A DNA stretch of 64,000 nucleotides. It comes from Pseudoruegeria sp039972875. Its GTDB lineage: Bacteria > Pseudomonadota > Alphaproteobacteria > Rhodobacterales > Rhodobacteraceae. How positions within the stretch are numbered: position 1 is the stretch's first letter; each line of letters starts with the position of its first letter. Positions 34,115-43,342 of the stretch are shown here, one piece after another. Under the pieces are notes generated by a model. The model was not told the origin of the DNA. It worked only from the letters and a program-made list of their open reading frames with translations, and ran no database searches. Made by a program: the position numbers and the translations under genes. Where the stretch lies: NCBI GenBank assembly GCA_039972875.1, contig JBDWMA010000010.1:259261-323260 (forward strand), in the 5' to 3' direction.

Positions 34115-36433
34115 TTAGGCCTCGGCTTTCAGGCGAGTGACTGCCATCAAAATCCGCTCTGGTGTTGCGGGGGAATCCAACCGGGGGCATTGCCGGTAGT
34201 CTGCGACAGATGCCACTGCCATCGACAAAGCTTCGAACACTGAAATCCCTAGCATAAAGGGCGGCTCCCCCACTGCTTTGGATCGTTTGATGGTCCGTTC
34301 TTGGTTCTCAGACCAGTCCGCAAGATTAACGTTAAAAATACGCGGACGATCAGAGGCCAGCGGTATTTTGTAGGTCGATGGGGCGTGGGTGCGCAATTGT
34401 CCTGCATCATCCCACCAAAGCTCTTCTGTGGTTAGCCACCCCATTCCCTGAATAAAGGCACCTTCAATCTGACCCTTATCCAGAACAGGGTTTAACGAGC
34501 GCCCCACGTCATGCAGAATATCCGTCTGATCTACCCGGTATTCCCCGGTCAGCGTATCGATGGTGACCTCTGAACAGGCCGCCCCATAGGAATAATAATA
34601 GAACGGACGCCCCTGACCCTTGTCGCGATCCCAGTGGATTTTCGGCGTCTTGTAAAACCCCGCAGCCGAAAGCTGAACCCGTGCCATGTAGGCTTCTTTT
34701 GCAAAAGCATTAAAGGACAAGATCAAGGAACCGATGTGCACTTGATTGGCCCTAAACTCCACCGCGTCTGGGGTGACGTTCCATTTTTCAGCCGCAAAGG
34801 CCACGAGACGTGCCTTGATCTGTTCCACAGCATTCAGCGCTGCCATCCCGTTTAGATCTGTGCCGCTAGAGGCTGCCGTCGCAGAGGTGTTGGGTACTTT
34901 TTCAGTAGTGGTTTTTGTGATTTTTATCCGGTCACAATCGATCTGAAACGCCTCGGCAACGACCTGAGCAATTTTAGTATTTAACCCCTGTCCCATCTCA
35001 GTGCCGCCATGGTTCAGATGCACGGAACCATCGTTATACACATGCACCAAAGCGCCGGCCTGATTGTACCATGTGGCCGTAAAAGAGATCCCGAATTTAA
35101 CTGGTGTCAGTGCGATCCCTTTTTTCAAGATGGCAGAGGATTTATTAAAGGCGATGATGTCTTGGCGGCGCGTGCGATAGTCGGCGCTGGTTTCAAGGTC
35201 TCCCACCAAACGATCAAGGATATTATCCTCTACTTCTTGGTGATAGGGCGTCAGATTACGTCCCGCACCGCCGTAGAAATTTGCCTTTCGCACATCAAGT
35301 GGATCCTGATCTGTGGCATAGGCAATTTCTTCGATCAGACGTTCCGCCGCCACAACGCCTTGCGGGCCACCGAACCCCCGAAATGCTGTGTTAGAGACGG
35401 TGTTTGTCTTCATCGGGCGGCTTTGCAGGCGAACATTTGGATAAAAATAAGCGTTATCCGCGTGAAACAAGGCCCGGTCTGTGACCGGCCCGGATAAATC
35501 CGCGGAATACCCACAACGCGCCGCAAAACTGCTGTCGACCGCCTGAATGCGGCCAGTGTCATCAAAACCCACATCATAATCGATGACAAAGTCATGGCGT
35601 TTCCCGGTGGCAGTCATATCCTGATCCCGGTCCGGGCGAATTTTAACTGCGCGGTTCCACTTTTTGGCCGCAATGGCCGCGACCGCACAGAAGATATTCA
35701 TCTGGCTTTCCTTGCCTCCAAATCCACCGCCCATACGCCGAACATTCACGACAACTGCGTTAGTGGGCACGCCCAAAACATGGGCTACCATATGCTGCGC
35801 CTCAGAGGGGTGTTGGGTCGAACAATGCACCACGACGTCATCATCCTCACCCGGGATCGCAAAGGCGATGTGACCCTCAAGGTACATGTGATCTTGTCCA
35901 CCCACGACCATGCGCCCCTGAATACGATGAGGGGCAGCGGCAAAAGCCGGATCGATATCACCACGTTCTAATTTTAGGGGTGCCGTGACATGGGGGTATC
36001 CTGCGTCTATTGCCTCAATCGGGTCAATAACGTGGGGCAACACCTTGCTTGTAACCTTTGCCTTTTCCGCAGCCCGACGTGCGATGTCACGGGTGTCTGC
36101 GATAACCGCAAACAGGGGTTGGCCATGAAACTGGATCGACTCCGTCGGAAACACCGGTTCATCATTTAGGCCCGTGGGGCTGATGTCATTCACGCCGGGC
36201 ACATCGGCTGCGGTCAACACGCCGATGACACCGGGCACGGCCAAAACATCGCTCAGGTCAAGGTCTAATAGGGTTGCGTGGGCCACATCGGAGACACCAA
36301 GGTAGGCGTGCAACGTGCCTTCGGGCAATGCAATATCATCTGTGTAATCAGCCCGACCAGAGACATGTTTGATCGCGCTGTCATGGATGCGATCTGTGTG
36401 CGCTGCGCCGGTGATGGAAACGGGATCTGTCAT
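34115..36433 (-). CDS. xdhB: Xanthine dehydrogenase, molybdopterin-binding subunit
   Basis: 772 residues, close to the Rhodobacter capsulatus XdhB length. AAAGGGAACGACCCC-ATG start. Molybdopterin contacts are visible in GGQDHMYLEGH, RRMGGGFGGKE, FRGFGGPQGVVAAE (with the substrate-binding arginine) and HLNHGGTEMGQGLNTKIAQVVAEAFQ, and the catalytic glutamate region KSKAVGEPPFMLG-type sequence near the C-terminus (SKAVGEPPFMLGISVFEA). It oxidises hypoxanthine and xanthine to urate with XdhA. Second gene of xdhABC. Confidence 0.96.
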   Translation of the reverse strand: MTDPVSITGAAHTDRIHDSAIKHVSGRADYTDDIALPEGTLHAYLGVSDVAHATLLDLDLSDVLAVPGVIGVLTAADVPGVNDISPTGLNDEPVFPTESIQFHGQPLFAVIADTRDIARRAAEKAKVTSKVLPHVIDPIEAIDAGYPHVTAPLKLERGDIDPAFAAAPHRIQGRMVVGGQDHMYLEGHIAFAIPGEDDDVVVHCSTQHPSEAQHMVAHVLGVPTNAVVVNVRRMGGGFGGKESQMNIFCAVAAIAAKKWNRAVKIRPDRDQDMTATGKRHDFVIDYDVGFDDTGRIQAVDSSFAARCGYSADLSGPVTDRALFHADNAYFYPNVRLQSRPMKTNTVSNTAFRGFGGPQGVVAAERLIEEIAYATDQDPLDVRKANFYGGAGRNLTPYHQEVEDNILDRLVGDLETSADYRTRRQDIIAFNKSSAILKKGIALTPVKFGISFTATWYNQAGALVHVYNDGSVHLNHGGTEMGQGLNTKIAQVVAEAFQIDCDRIKITKTTTEKVPNTSATAASSGTDLNGMAALNAVEQIKARLVAFAAEKWNVTPDAVEFRANQVHIGSLILSFNAFAKEAYMARVQLSAAGFYKTPKIHWDRDKGQGRPFYYYSYGAACSEVTIDTLTGEYRVDQTDILHDVGRSLNPVLDKGQIEGAFIQGMGWLTTEELWWDDAGQLRTHAPSTYKIPLASDRPRIFNVNLADWSENQERTIKRSKAVGEPPFMLGISVFEALSMAVASVADYRQCPRLDSPATPERILMAVTRLKAEA

Positions 36434-36449
36434 GGGGTCGTTCCCTTTC

Positions 36450-37913
36450 TTAAACTATGGCCAATTGGATCGGTGTTTCTGTGTTTGCGTCCTGTTCAAG
36501 AAAGAACCGTTGCAACAGGTTTTGCGCCGCCAACATTCGGTAGTCCGAAGACGCACGCCAATCGCTGAGGGGGGTAAAATCTTTTGGCAGAGCATTCGCG
36601 GCTGATTGAAAAGTCTCTTGGCTCCATGGCTGCCCAATCAATGCGGATTCAGCCCGTGTGGCCCGTTTAGGTGTCGCGGCCATTCCGCCAAATGCAATCC
36701 GCGCTTGTTGGATGATTCCATCACGAACAGTGACGTTGATCCCCACAGCCACAGACGAAATGTCTTCGTCCCGCCGCTTAGAGATCTTGTAGGCCGCATT
36801 GCGATCCTCTGCCTTTGGCAATGGCACGCAAATGCTTTCGACAAACTCCCCCGGCAACCGGTCCTGTTTTCCATAATCGATAAAATAGTCCTGCAAGGGC
36901 AGGCTGCGCCGATCCGGACCGCGACGCAAGCTTACTTCTGCCCCTAGACTGATCAGCACCGGTGGCGTGTCCCCAATTGGGGATCCATTGGCGATGTTGC
37001 CACCCACCGTGCCCATATTGCGCACTTGCCATCCGGCGATCCGGTCCCAGTAGGCGGACAAATGAGGCAAGTATTGCGCCAATATATCCTGACAGTCCGT
37101 GTAGCTGGCCCCAGCGCCAATCCGCAAAGCATCACCCTGCTTTTCTACCGCTTTGAGCCCATCCAAATGACCCGTGAAAATAGCAGGTCCAATCGAGCGC
37201 AAGAACTTAGTTACCCAAAGACCAACATCCGTTGCACCGGCAACAATCGTCGCACCCGGATATTCCAGCAGACAGGTCGCAAAATCATCGACGTCAACGG
37301 GCAGGATACTAAGGTTATTATTTGGCCCAGAAACAATACGTTGATCACTCTGCAAATCCTGTAACTGACGGGTGATCCTGTCTCTTTCAAGGGTTAGGTA
37401 ATCTGATGACGGTGTGCCATAGCGGCTGACGGCGACAGCGGCATTGATAATTGGTTCATAGCCCGTGCACCGGCAGAGGTTGCCCTGCAACGCAGTTTCA
37501 ACCTGCGTTTTATTTGGCTGTGGGGTTTGCATCCATAGGGCATATAGCGACATGACAAATCCTGGTGTGCAGAACCCGCATTGGCTGCCGTGATGTTCCA
37601 CCATGGCCTGCTGCACCGGGTGCAAAGTGCCATTTGGGCCGGACAGATGTTCCACCGTAATCACGTGGCATCCGTTCACAGAGGCCAAAAATCGAATGCA
37701 AGCGTTGACTGCACTATAGGCCAACCCATGATCTGTCAGCCGCCCAACAAGCACCGTGCATGCGCCGCAATCCCCTTCGGCGCAACCTTCTTTGGTGCCT
37801 GTCAGACGGCGATCCAGACGCAAAAAGTCAAGCAGCAACTGGCTGGCGGGGACATCGGTGAGGACAACGTCCTTGCCGTTGAGAATGAATTTAATTTCGT
37901 TGCTATGCGCCAT
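36450..37913 (-). CDS. xdhA: Xanthine dehydrogenase, FAD and [2Fe-2S] subunit
   Basis: 487 residues behind GGAGGATACC-ATG. N-terminal plant-type [2Fe-2S] domain (EGCAEGDCGACTVLVG) and second helical [2Fe-2S] domain (HGSQCGFCTPGFVMSLYAL, QGNLCRCTGYEPI), then the FAD domain (ATIVAGATDVGLWV, RNMGTVGGNIANGSPIGDTPP) and CO-dehydrogenase flavoprotein C-terminal domain. It carries electrons from the molybdenum centre of XdhB to NAD. First gene of the operon and divergent from the LysR gene at 38082. Confidence 0.96.
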   Translation of the reverse strand: MAHSNEIKFILNGKDVVLTDVPASQLLLDFLRLDRRLTGTKEGCAEGDCGACTVLVGRLTDHGLAYSAVNACIRFLASVNGCHVITVEHLSGPNGTLHPVQQAMVEHHGSQCGFCTPGFVMSLYALWMQTPQPNKTQVETALQGNLCRCTGYEPIINAAVAVSRYGTPSSDYLTLERDRITRQLQDLQSDQRIVSGPNNNLSILPVDVDDFATCLLEYPGATIVAGATDVGLWVTKFLRSIGPAIFTGHLDGLKAVEKQGDALRIGAGASYTDCQDILAQYLPHLSAYWDRIAGWQVRNMGTVGGNIANGSPIGDTPPVLISLGAEVSLRRGPDRRSLPLQDYFIDYGKQDRLPGEFVESICVPLPKAEDRNAAYKISKRRDEDISSVAVGINVTVRDGIIQQARIAFGGMAATPKRATRAESALIGQPWSQETFQSAANALPKDFTPLSDWRASSDYRMLAAQNLLQRFFLEQDANTETPIQLAIV

Positions 37914-38009
37914 GGTATCCTCCGCCAGACCCTGATCGCATTGATCCGGGGTAAGGTCATATTAGAGGAGTTGATTGCCTTCAAAAATGGCCATAAATGG
38001 CAAATACTT

Positions 38010-38024
38010 TCAACAAACTGTTGA
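38010..38024. promoter_or_regulatory. Inverted repeat between xdhA and the LysR gene
   Basis: TCAACA-AAC-TGTTGA, a perfect 6-3-6 repeat, lies in the 168-bp divergent gap between xdhA and the LysR-type gene. Its size and place fit a LysR-family activator site, but it is a single short repeat. Confidence 0.45.
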
Positions 38025-38081
38025 TAATTAAGTGCGGAAACTGAACTATAATAACAAGCGCAACAATGAAAAGTGACCCCA

Positions 38082-38984
38082 ATGTCCTATATAGAAAGCC
38101 TCCGGGTTTTTGTGCGTGTGCATGAGCTTGGCAGCATTACGTCTGGCGGACGAGACCTGCGCTTAACACCTGCGGTCGCCAGTAAACGCTTAAAGGAGCT
38201 TGAAAAACACCTTGGGGTGCGATTGTTCAACCGTACAACCCGTTCGATTACGCCTACCGATGTGGGCACTGTTTTCTACGATGAGGCAAAGGCTATTCTG
38301 CTGGCGCTGGAACATGCCGAAGCAAAGGTTGCGAATTTTTCGGATAATCCGCATGGCGCGATCCGCGTGACCGCCCCTTTGGGGGTTGGCCGCAGAATTG
38401 TTGCCCCATTGGTCCCAAGTTTCATAGACGCCTATCCTGAAATAGAGGTTCGAATGCGCCTGTCAGACCGCAAAGTGGATATTCTGGCTGACGGTATGGA
38501 CGTGGCCTTTTTCGTCGGGGAGCCAAATGATTCTAACATGAAATTGCGCAAGATTGCGGATTGCGACAGGGTATTGTGCGCGGCGCCGACCTATTTGGCA
38601 CGCTACGGAACCCCCGTTGAGCCTGAGGACCTTTTGCATGGGGATCATAATTGCCTGCTGCTTCGGTTTCCCAGATCACCGGAATATTTCTGGACACTGC
38701 AAACCGATACAGGATTAGCGAAACTCGAGGTTGGCGGAAAATACGACGCCGATGACGGAGATGTTCTCACCGATTGGGCCGTCGCAGGCCGTGGTATTAT
38801 CAATAAGCCACGATTTGATGTGCAAGAGTATTTGAACGATGGCCGCCTTATTGAGGTGCTGCCTCATACGCCGCCACCATCAACCATTTTTGGGTGCCTA
38901 TATCCGCATAAGAAGCTGCAAGATCCAAAAATAAGATTGTTCATAGATTTCATCGTAAAACACAGCAAAACCATGTTTTCTTAG
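38082..38984 (+). CDS. LysR-family transcriptional regulator beside xdhABC
   Basis: 300 residues from ATG 38082; a GTG nine bases upstream is possible. N-terminal LysR helix-turn-helix (FVRVHELGSITSGGRDLRLTPAVASKRLKELEKHLGVRLFNRTTRS), then a co-inducer domain with RVTAPLGVGRRIVAPLVPSFIDAYPEIEVRMRLSDRKVD. It is of the group with DVAFFVGEPNDSNMKLRKIADCDRVLCAAPTYL. Divergent from xdhA, so it probably regulates purine catabolism in response to a purine or urate. Confidence 0.9.
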   Translation: MSYIESLRVFVRVHELGSITSGGRDLRLTPAVASKRLKELEKHLGVRLFNRTTRSITPTDVGTVFYDEAKAILLALEHAEAKVANFSDNPHGAIRVTAPLGVGRRIVAPLVPSFIDAYPEIEVRMRLSDRKVDILADGMDVAFFVGEPNDSNMKLRKIADCDRVLCAAPTYLARYGTPVEPEDLLHGDHNCLLLRFPRSPEYFWTLQTDTGLAKLEVGGKYDADDGDVLTDWAVAGRGIINKPRFDVQEYLNDGRLIEVLPHTPPPSTIFGCLYPHKKLQDPKIRLFIDFIVKHSKTMFS

Positions 38985-39274
38985 TGTTTTACGCTAGCAT
39001 CTCCTGATCAATTTTTTGTTGATCTCTTGATATAGGCCCACCTAAGAGGCAAATCCAGAGCTGCCACTTTGACGCACCCACACGAAGGTGAAGTGCCCTA
39101 CAAAGTCAATAATGTGCAAAAAGTATATATTTTACAACGGCATACAGATTCGCTTGAAAACATCAAAAGATGAAAAAAGCAACCAGCTCACTATATGTTA
39201 AAGCAAGTGTGATTAGCCCGGATGTCGGTTTGAGGTCACAATCCAAACTACAAATTATTTTGAAAGAACAGGAC

Positions 39275-40657
39275 CGAATGATGAAAAGCTGGACCAAAAG
39301 GGGCCCTATTTTAACTGCCTCTGCTGTTGCATTTTCATTGCTTCTGTCCGGGGCAACTCTGGCACGGGAAACGGCATTGCCGGATTATGTGATCCAAGAA
39401 TATGGAACACCTCCGTTGATCCCAGAGGGCCCCCTTTCTAAAGAATTGCAAACCGCAATTCAAACAGCGCTGGTCGACAGCGCTGTTCTGGGCAGTTGGG
39501 GGGCAGAACAAACACTTGCCCTTCAGGTCATCGCAGCATCTAGGGACCCACGTGTCGCCTGGATGATTAGCGATTTGATGCGGTTTGTATCGGGGCATCA
39601 GCTGGCCCAACAGCTGACTGCAGCGGCATCGGAATTGCTTGGAAAACCGATGCCCAATGAGAACCACTGGGGGGTTGTAACCGACCACCTGATTGCGTGG
39701 GACATTCCAGCGCCTCCGGGATACCTCCCGGTGAAACGAGGAATATTCACGCATATCGTGCCGGGCTGGGATAAGATCTTTGTCGAAGGCGACATTGATT
39801 GGCGGCTGGTGTCATGGGGTGGGGTGCCGATCGATGATCGCCCCTACGACGAGACCGATGAGCTATGCAACTGCATTCCAGCAGCCGACAACCCTCGAGT
39901 GACCAGCGCCGCGGAGGCCACATGGCTGGACGATGACTCGATCGTCTTTGGCATAGACGTAAACGGGGAGTTTCGGGCTTATCCGCGGCGCATCATGGAA
40001 GTGCGTGAAATGGTAAATGACACACTGGGTGGACGGGATTTGGGCATTCCGTATTGTACACTCTGCGGGGCCGCACAGGCCTATTTTACGGATCAAATGC
40101 CCAATGGGGTAAAACGTCCGATCTTGCGCACTTCTGGGCTGCTGATCCGGTCCAACAAAGTCATGTATGATCTCGAAACCTATTCTGTATTTGATACGTT
40201 TCTTGGCAAGGCCGTCACCGGTCCTTTGGCTCAAAAAGGTATACAATTGGAACAAGCCAGCGTCGTGACTACGGATTGGGGCACATGGAAAGCAGAACAC
40301 CCAGAGACCACTGTTCTGGCAGAAGAATTGGCGCTCGGCCATGATTTTGATTTTCGCAACACCCGCGATGCCGACGGCCCGATTTTCCCTGTCGGGGATG
40401 TAGATCCTCGTTTGCCGGTCCATGAGGACGTGATCGGTGTCATCGCTGCCTCGGGTCAACCGGTGGCCTTCCCGCGCAGCAAAGCCTTTGTCGCGCTCCA
40501 ATCCGGACAAGAGATTTCTTATGAAAACATCCGTCTGCAAATCGACGCCGGAGGGTTGCGGGCCGTAGATGCAAATGGGTCAGACTTAGGAAGCCATCAA
40601 GCGTTTTGGTTTGCCTGGTCCCAGTTCCACCCAGACACAGCCCTTTGGCCGAACTAA
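39275..40657 (+). CDS. DUF3179 domain-containing exported protein
   Basis: 460 residues from the ATG pair at 39275/39278, with AGGA seven bases upstream. A frame extension back to 39170 lacks a signal sequence at its start. A signal peptide (SAVAFSLLLSGATLAR) suggests periplasmic location. DUF3179 hallmarks occupy the C-terminal two thirds: FGIDVNGEFRAYPRRIMEVREMVNDTLGG, IPYCTLCGAAQAYF with two cysteines, and TSGLLIRSNKVMYDLETYSVFDTFLGKAVTG. The function of the family is unknown. No partner gene is evident; the 290 bp before it contain no gene I can recognise. Confidence 0.85.
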   Translation, partial: RMMKSWTKRGPILTASAVAFSLLLSGATLARETALPDYVIQEYGTPPLIPEGPLSKELQTAIQTALVDSAVLGSWGAEQTLALQVIAASRDPRVAWMISDLMRFVSGHQLAQQLTAAASELLGKPMPNENHWGVVTDHLIAWDIPAPPGYLPVKRGIFTHIVPGWDKIFVEGDIDWRLVSWGGVPIDDRPYDETDELCNCIPAADNPRVTSAAEATWLDDDSIVFGIDVNGEFRAYPRRIMEVREMVNDTLGGRDLGIPYCTLCGAAQAYFTDQMPNGVKRPILRTSGLLIRSNKVMYDLETYSVFDTFLGKAVTGPLAQKGIQLEQASVVTTDWGTWKAEHPETTVLAEELALGHDFDFRNTRDADGPIFPVGDVDPRLPVHEDVIGVIAASGQPVAFPRSKAFVALQSGQEISYENIRLQIDAGGLRAVDANGSDLGSHQAFWFAWSQFHPDTALWPN

Positions 40658-40768
40658 GGCGTCACTAGGATCGGCAAGGGCACATCGTATGGGTGTGCGA
40701 AAACGACCGGCATGTTTTAGCGAAAAACAGCCCAGCTGTATTTCTGTTAGATATCCTCGCTACAAATA

Positions 40769-41038
40769 TCACGATCTATTCAAAAGGAGCCCATCCACTC
40801 CGATAAAGGCAACCACGAGGCCCTCTACGGGTGAGTTTGGTTGAACAATAACCTTTTGCCCAACCAATACGGACTATATATCCTCGACGTCGAAAGCCAT
40901 GTGCGCCACAGCTTTCACAAGGTCTGGGTAAGGCGCATCGGGATCGTAACGCTGCCATTGGATGCCAAATGGATTGCCCTTGTGAATGCGGCCGGAAGGC
41001 AGGGCATTTTTCAAATGAACATCCCCCTCAAATTCCAT
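40769..41038 (-). pseudogene. VOC-like protein remnant with an in-frame TAG
   Basis: Read from ATG 41038, 54 residues (FGIQWQRYDPDAPYPDLVKAV-type text ending AHMAFDVEDI) stop at TAG 40876-40874. The same frame continues with 34 residues including GQKVIVQPNSPVEGLVVAF before TGA at 40769. The two halves read like one short vicinal-oxygen-chelate (glyoxalase-like) domain, with a premature stop and a degenerate C-terminus. It accounts for most of the 411-bp gap between the DUF3179 and epoxide hydrolase genes. Family assignment is from pattern memory only. Confidence 0.5.
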
Positions 41039-41069
41039 CAATATGGAAACCGCTCTCCTTGAAGGGCAG

Positions 41070-42014
41070 TTAAAGTGTCCTTTCCCTCCGCAACCAACTC
41101 AATATGATTTGGGTCGTCTCCTCTGGCATTTCTTGTTGAATCCAATGACCACACTCCAAATGTCTCACCTCAACATTAGGGACATACGTTGAAAGGCTTT
41201 CGGACTGAGCAACAGGGTCGCAGTCCCCATAGATCATCAGCGTAGGGTGTATGATGATCGGGTCCACGTCTTTCAAAAGATGCCAATTTCGGTCAAGGTT
41301 TCTGTACCAGTTGATACCACCGGAAAAGCCAGAAGTTTCAAATGCCGCAACAAAGATCGCCAGATCTTCGTCGGTCATGACAGCCTCCCCCAATGGGGTT
41401 TGCATTTGGGCAAGATTGATCATCATCATACCCGGCTCTGGAGCGAGGTTGGGCAGGTTTTTACGATACATGTTGGTTAAAAATTGGAACACGTTTGCAT
41501 CCAACACAGCGTCTGCAACACCTGGTTTCCGGTTGAAATGAACAAAATAGAAATCCTCTCCGAACAGGGTTTCCATCATCTCAATCCACGGCTTTTCCCA
41601 ACGTTCTTGATAGGGTACACTCAGATTGATCACCCGCGTGACTCGGTCCGGGTGCAGCAGACTTACCCCCCAAACGATCATTGCGCCCCAATCATGTCCA
41701 ACAAATATAGCATCATTATAACCATAATGGTCTAACAGCCCGACGAGGTCCCCGGTCAACTGCACAAGATCATAGGCCGCCACCTCAGCTGGGCGTGAAG
41801 AGTTTCCATATCCCCGTTGGTTCGGGACAATTACGTGATAGCCAGCCTCAACAAGTGCGGGCACTTGGAAACGCCATGAAAATGCGTGTTCTGGCCAACC
41901 GTGACATAGAACAATTGGGTTGCCAGCGTTTTTTTGGCCGGCTTCAAACACTTCGAGCTGTACTCCGTTAACAGAAATCAAGTTCGGTTTCGGGAAATTG
42001 GTTGGTTTGGACAT
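41070..42014 (-). CDS. Alpha/beta hydrolase, epoxide hydrolase-like
   Basis: 314 residues from ATG 42014; the frame is open to 42221 but the extra residues overlap the divergent regulator and look non-coding. Epoxide hydrolase features: oxyanion motif HGWPEHAFSWR, nucleophile Asp in FVGHDWGAMIVWG, the MIYGDCDPV acid and the catalytic His in ECGHWIQQE. Nucleophile Asp rather than Ser supports an epoxide hydrolase or dehalogenase over an esterase. Divergent from a WYL-type regulator 126 bp away that may control it. Substrate is unknown. Confidence 0.85.
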   Translation of the reverse strand: MSKPTNFPKPNLISVNGVQLEVFEAGQKNAGNPIVLCHGWPEHAFSWRFQVPALVEAGYHVIVPNQRGYGNSSRPAEVAAYDLVQLTGDLVGLLDHYGYNDAIFVGHDWGAMIVWGVSLLHPDRVTRVINLSVPYQERWEKPWIEMMETLFGEDFYFVHFNRKPGVADAVLDANVFQFLTNMYRKNLPNLAPEPGMMMINLAQMQTPLGEAVMTDEDLAIFVAAFETSGFSGGINWYRNLDRNWHLLKDVDPIIIHPTLMIYGDCDPVAQSESLSTYVPNVEVRHLECGHWIQQEMPEETTQIILSWLRRERTL

Positions 42015-42140
42015 TCTGGGTCTTTCGATTTGTTTCTGAATGCATATCCCCGTGTCAAAACGGGCTTGCGGAGATACGATGCCCTTGACTACGATCAAAT
42101 GGTGCCAAAATATGGCACCTTTGAATGGTACTTGTGGAAC

Positions 42141-42860
42141 ATGAAAATTCGCCAACGCCATGACGCTATAGTTCGTAGCCTGCGCCGCAATGGAACGGGG
42201 ACGATTGCCGAACTCGCTCAAGAGGTTGGCGCATCGCGACGGACCATCCTGCGGGACATTTGCGCCTTACGGGACGAAGGATTTATCATCCATTCTGATC
42301 CCGGACGCGGAGGCGGTCTGCAACTTGATCCGCAATCGGTGCAGACCACGGCGCGATTGTCTGTGGCCGAGGTTTTCGCGCTATTGATCAGCGTTGCATC
42401 AATGCGGGCAGCTGGAAACCTACCCTTTTCGGATTTGGCCGATGCTGGTTTGGCCAAAATCGAGCGGGCTTTGCCGCCGGATAAACTGCGCGATTTACGC
42501 CGATTTCTTGATTGCCTTTACGTTGGGACGCTGGCCCCACAGGTCGATATTTCCGACATGGGGCGTATAGATCCCGCATTACTACCCGCCTTTGAAACCG
42601 CATTTCTAAATCAGGAAAGGCTAAGGTTTGATTATCGTGATGCAAAGGGCGCTGTGACGAGCAGGGATGTTGAACCCCAGGCCATGCTGATCCTGCCGCC
42701 GCTCTGGTATTTGGTCGCATGGGATCCCGCCCGTGACGCCTTTCGTCATTTCAGAATGGACCGGATCAGCGCCCCGGACATTGCTCTGGGCGCTACATTT
42801 CGAAAAAGACGAGTGCATTTTGAGGACGGCGTGCGGCCAGTTCAGGATCGCCCAATTTAG
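42141..42860 (+). CDS. WYL-domain transcriptional regulator (YafY/DeoR-type), first
   Basis: 239 residues from ATG 42141. Upstream frame continues to 41934 but overlaps the hydrolase gene, and the ribosome site is weak for all starts. N-terminal helix-turn-helix (RHDAIVRSLRRNGTGTIAELAQEVGASRRTILRDICALRDEGF with the GRGGG wing) and C-terminal WYL-like domain (RLRFDYRDAKGAVTSRDVEPQAMLILPPLWYLVAWDPARDAFRHFRMDRI). WYL domains bind ligands or nucleic acids and control many catabolic and defence genes. Divergent from the epoxide hydrolase. Confidence 0.82.
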   Translation: MKIRQRHDAIVRSLRRNGTGTIAELAQEVGASRRTILRDICALRDEGFIIHSDPGRGGGLQLDPQSVQTTARLSVAEVFALLISVASMRAAGNLPFSDLADAGLAKIERALPPDKLRDLRRFLDCLYVGTLAPQVDISDMGRIDPALLPAFETAFLNQERLRFDYRDAKGAVTSRDVEPQAMLILPPLWYLVAWDPARDAFRHFRMDRISAPDIALGATFRKRRVHFEDGVRPVQDRPI

Positions 42861-43030
42861 GAAACGTTTCGTTCACCCAAAGATTGAAAAAAACGGAGCA
42901 AATACCCATCTGGGTCGGCAACCAGACGATAGAATTGCCGCTTTTGCCAGCTGCCACTTTTAACTGACAGGAAATGGCAGTTGCGTTGGATTAAGTCGGT
43001 TTCATCTACAAAATTTAGGACATGAGACAT
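42857..43030 (-). pseudogene. C-terminal fragment of a VOC (glyoxalase-like) protein
   Basis: A 57-residue frame ends with YRLVADPDGYLLRFFQSLG, a segment typical of the last strand of VOC-fold dioxygenase/resistance proteins (DPDGYLLRF). Only about the final third of such a domain is present. The missing N-terminal part would lie where the plus-strand gene at 43029 now sits. It overlaps the WYL regulator stop by 4 bp. Probably a relic left by a rearrangement. Confidence 0.4.
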
Positions 43031-43334
43031 GACAAAACGTACAATTGAAACAGTGACCTTCAAACTGAATGAGGGCGTCACCCGCAAAGCATTTGCTGAC
43101 TCTGCGCAGGCCATAACCGAGTTTGCGCAAAAGCAAAACGGGTTTATCTCACGCCGCCTGTCTTGTGGTGACGATGGTCTTTGGATTGAGCATATCGAAT
43201 GGGAAACATTGCAAGCCGCCCAAGCCGCAGCTGCCCAAATGGGAAAAGAGCCAACCCTTGAACCTTGTATGAAAGCCATCGACGGCGCTAGCGTTGTGCT
43301 GCATCATACGGAACTTGAAATCACCGTGAATTAG
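43029..43334 (+). CDS. Small ABM/Dabb-like alpha+beta barrel protein
   Basis: 101 residues behind AGGACATGAGAC-ATG. The pattern TVTFKLNEGVTRKAFADSAQAITEFAQKQNGFISRRLSCGDDGLWIEHIEWETLQAAQAAAAQM fits the ferredoxin-like fold of antibiotic-biosynthesis-monooxygenase (ABM) and similar small dimeric proteins: strand, helix, then 'GF..R.L....DG.W...I.W.....A..A'. A catalytic role is uncertain; many are uncharacterised. It lies 8 bp before a WYL regulator gene and is probably co-transcribed and controlled by it. Confidence 0.65.
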   Translation: MTKRTIETVTFKLNEGVTRKAFADSAQAITEFAQKQNGFISRRLSCGDDGLWIEHIEWETLQAAQAAAAQMGKEPTLEPCMKAIDGASVVLHHTELEITVN

Positions 43335-43342
43335 AAGAGAAC

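Noticed and set aside
34115..36433. Several long plus-strand open frames opposite xdhB and xdhA
   Set aside because: Antisense shadows of strongly conserved genes without family likeness or ribosome sites.
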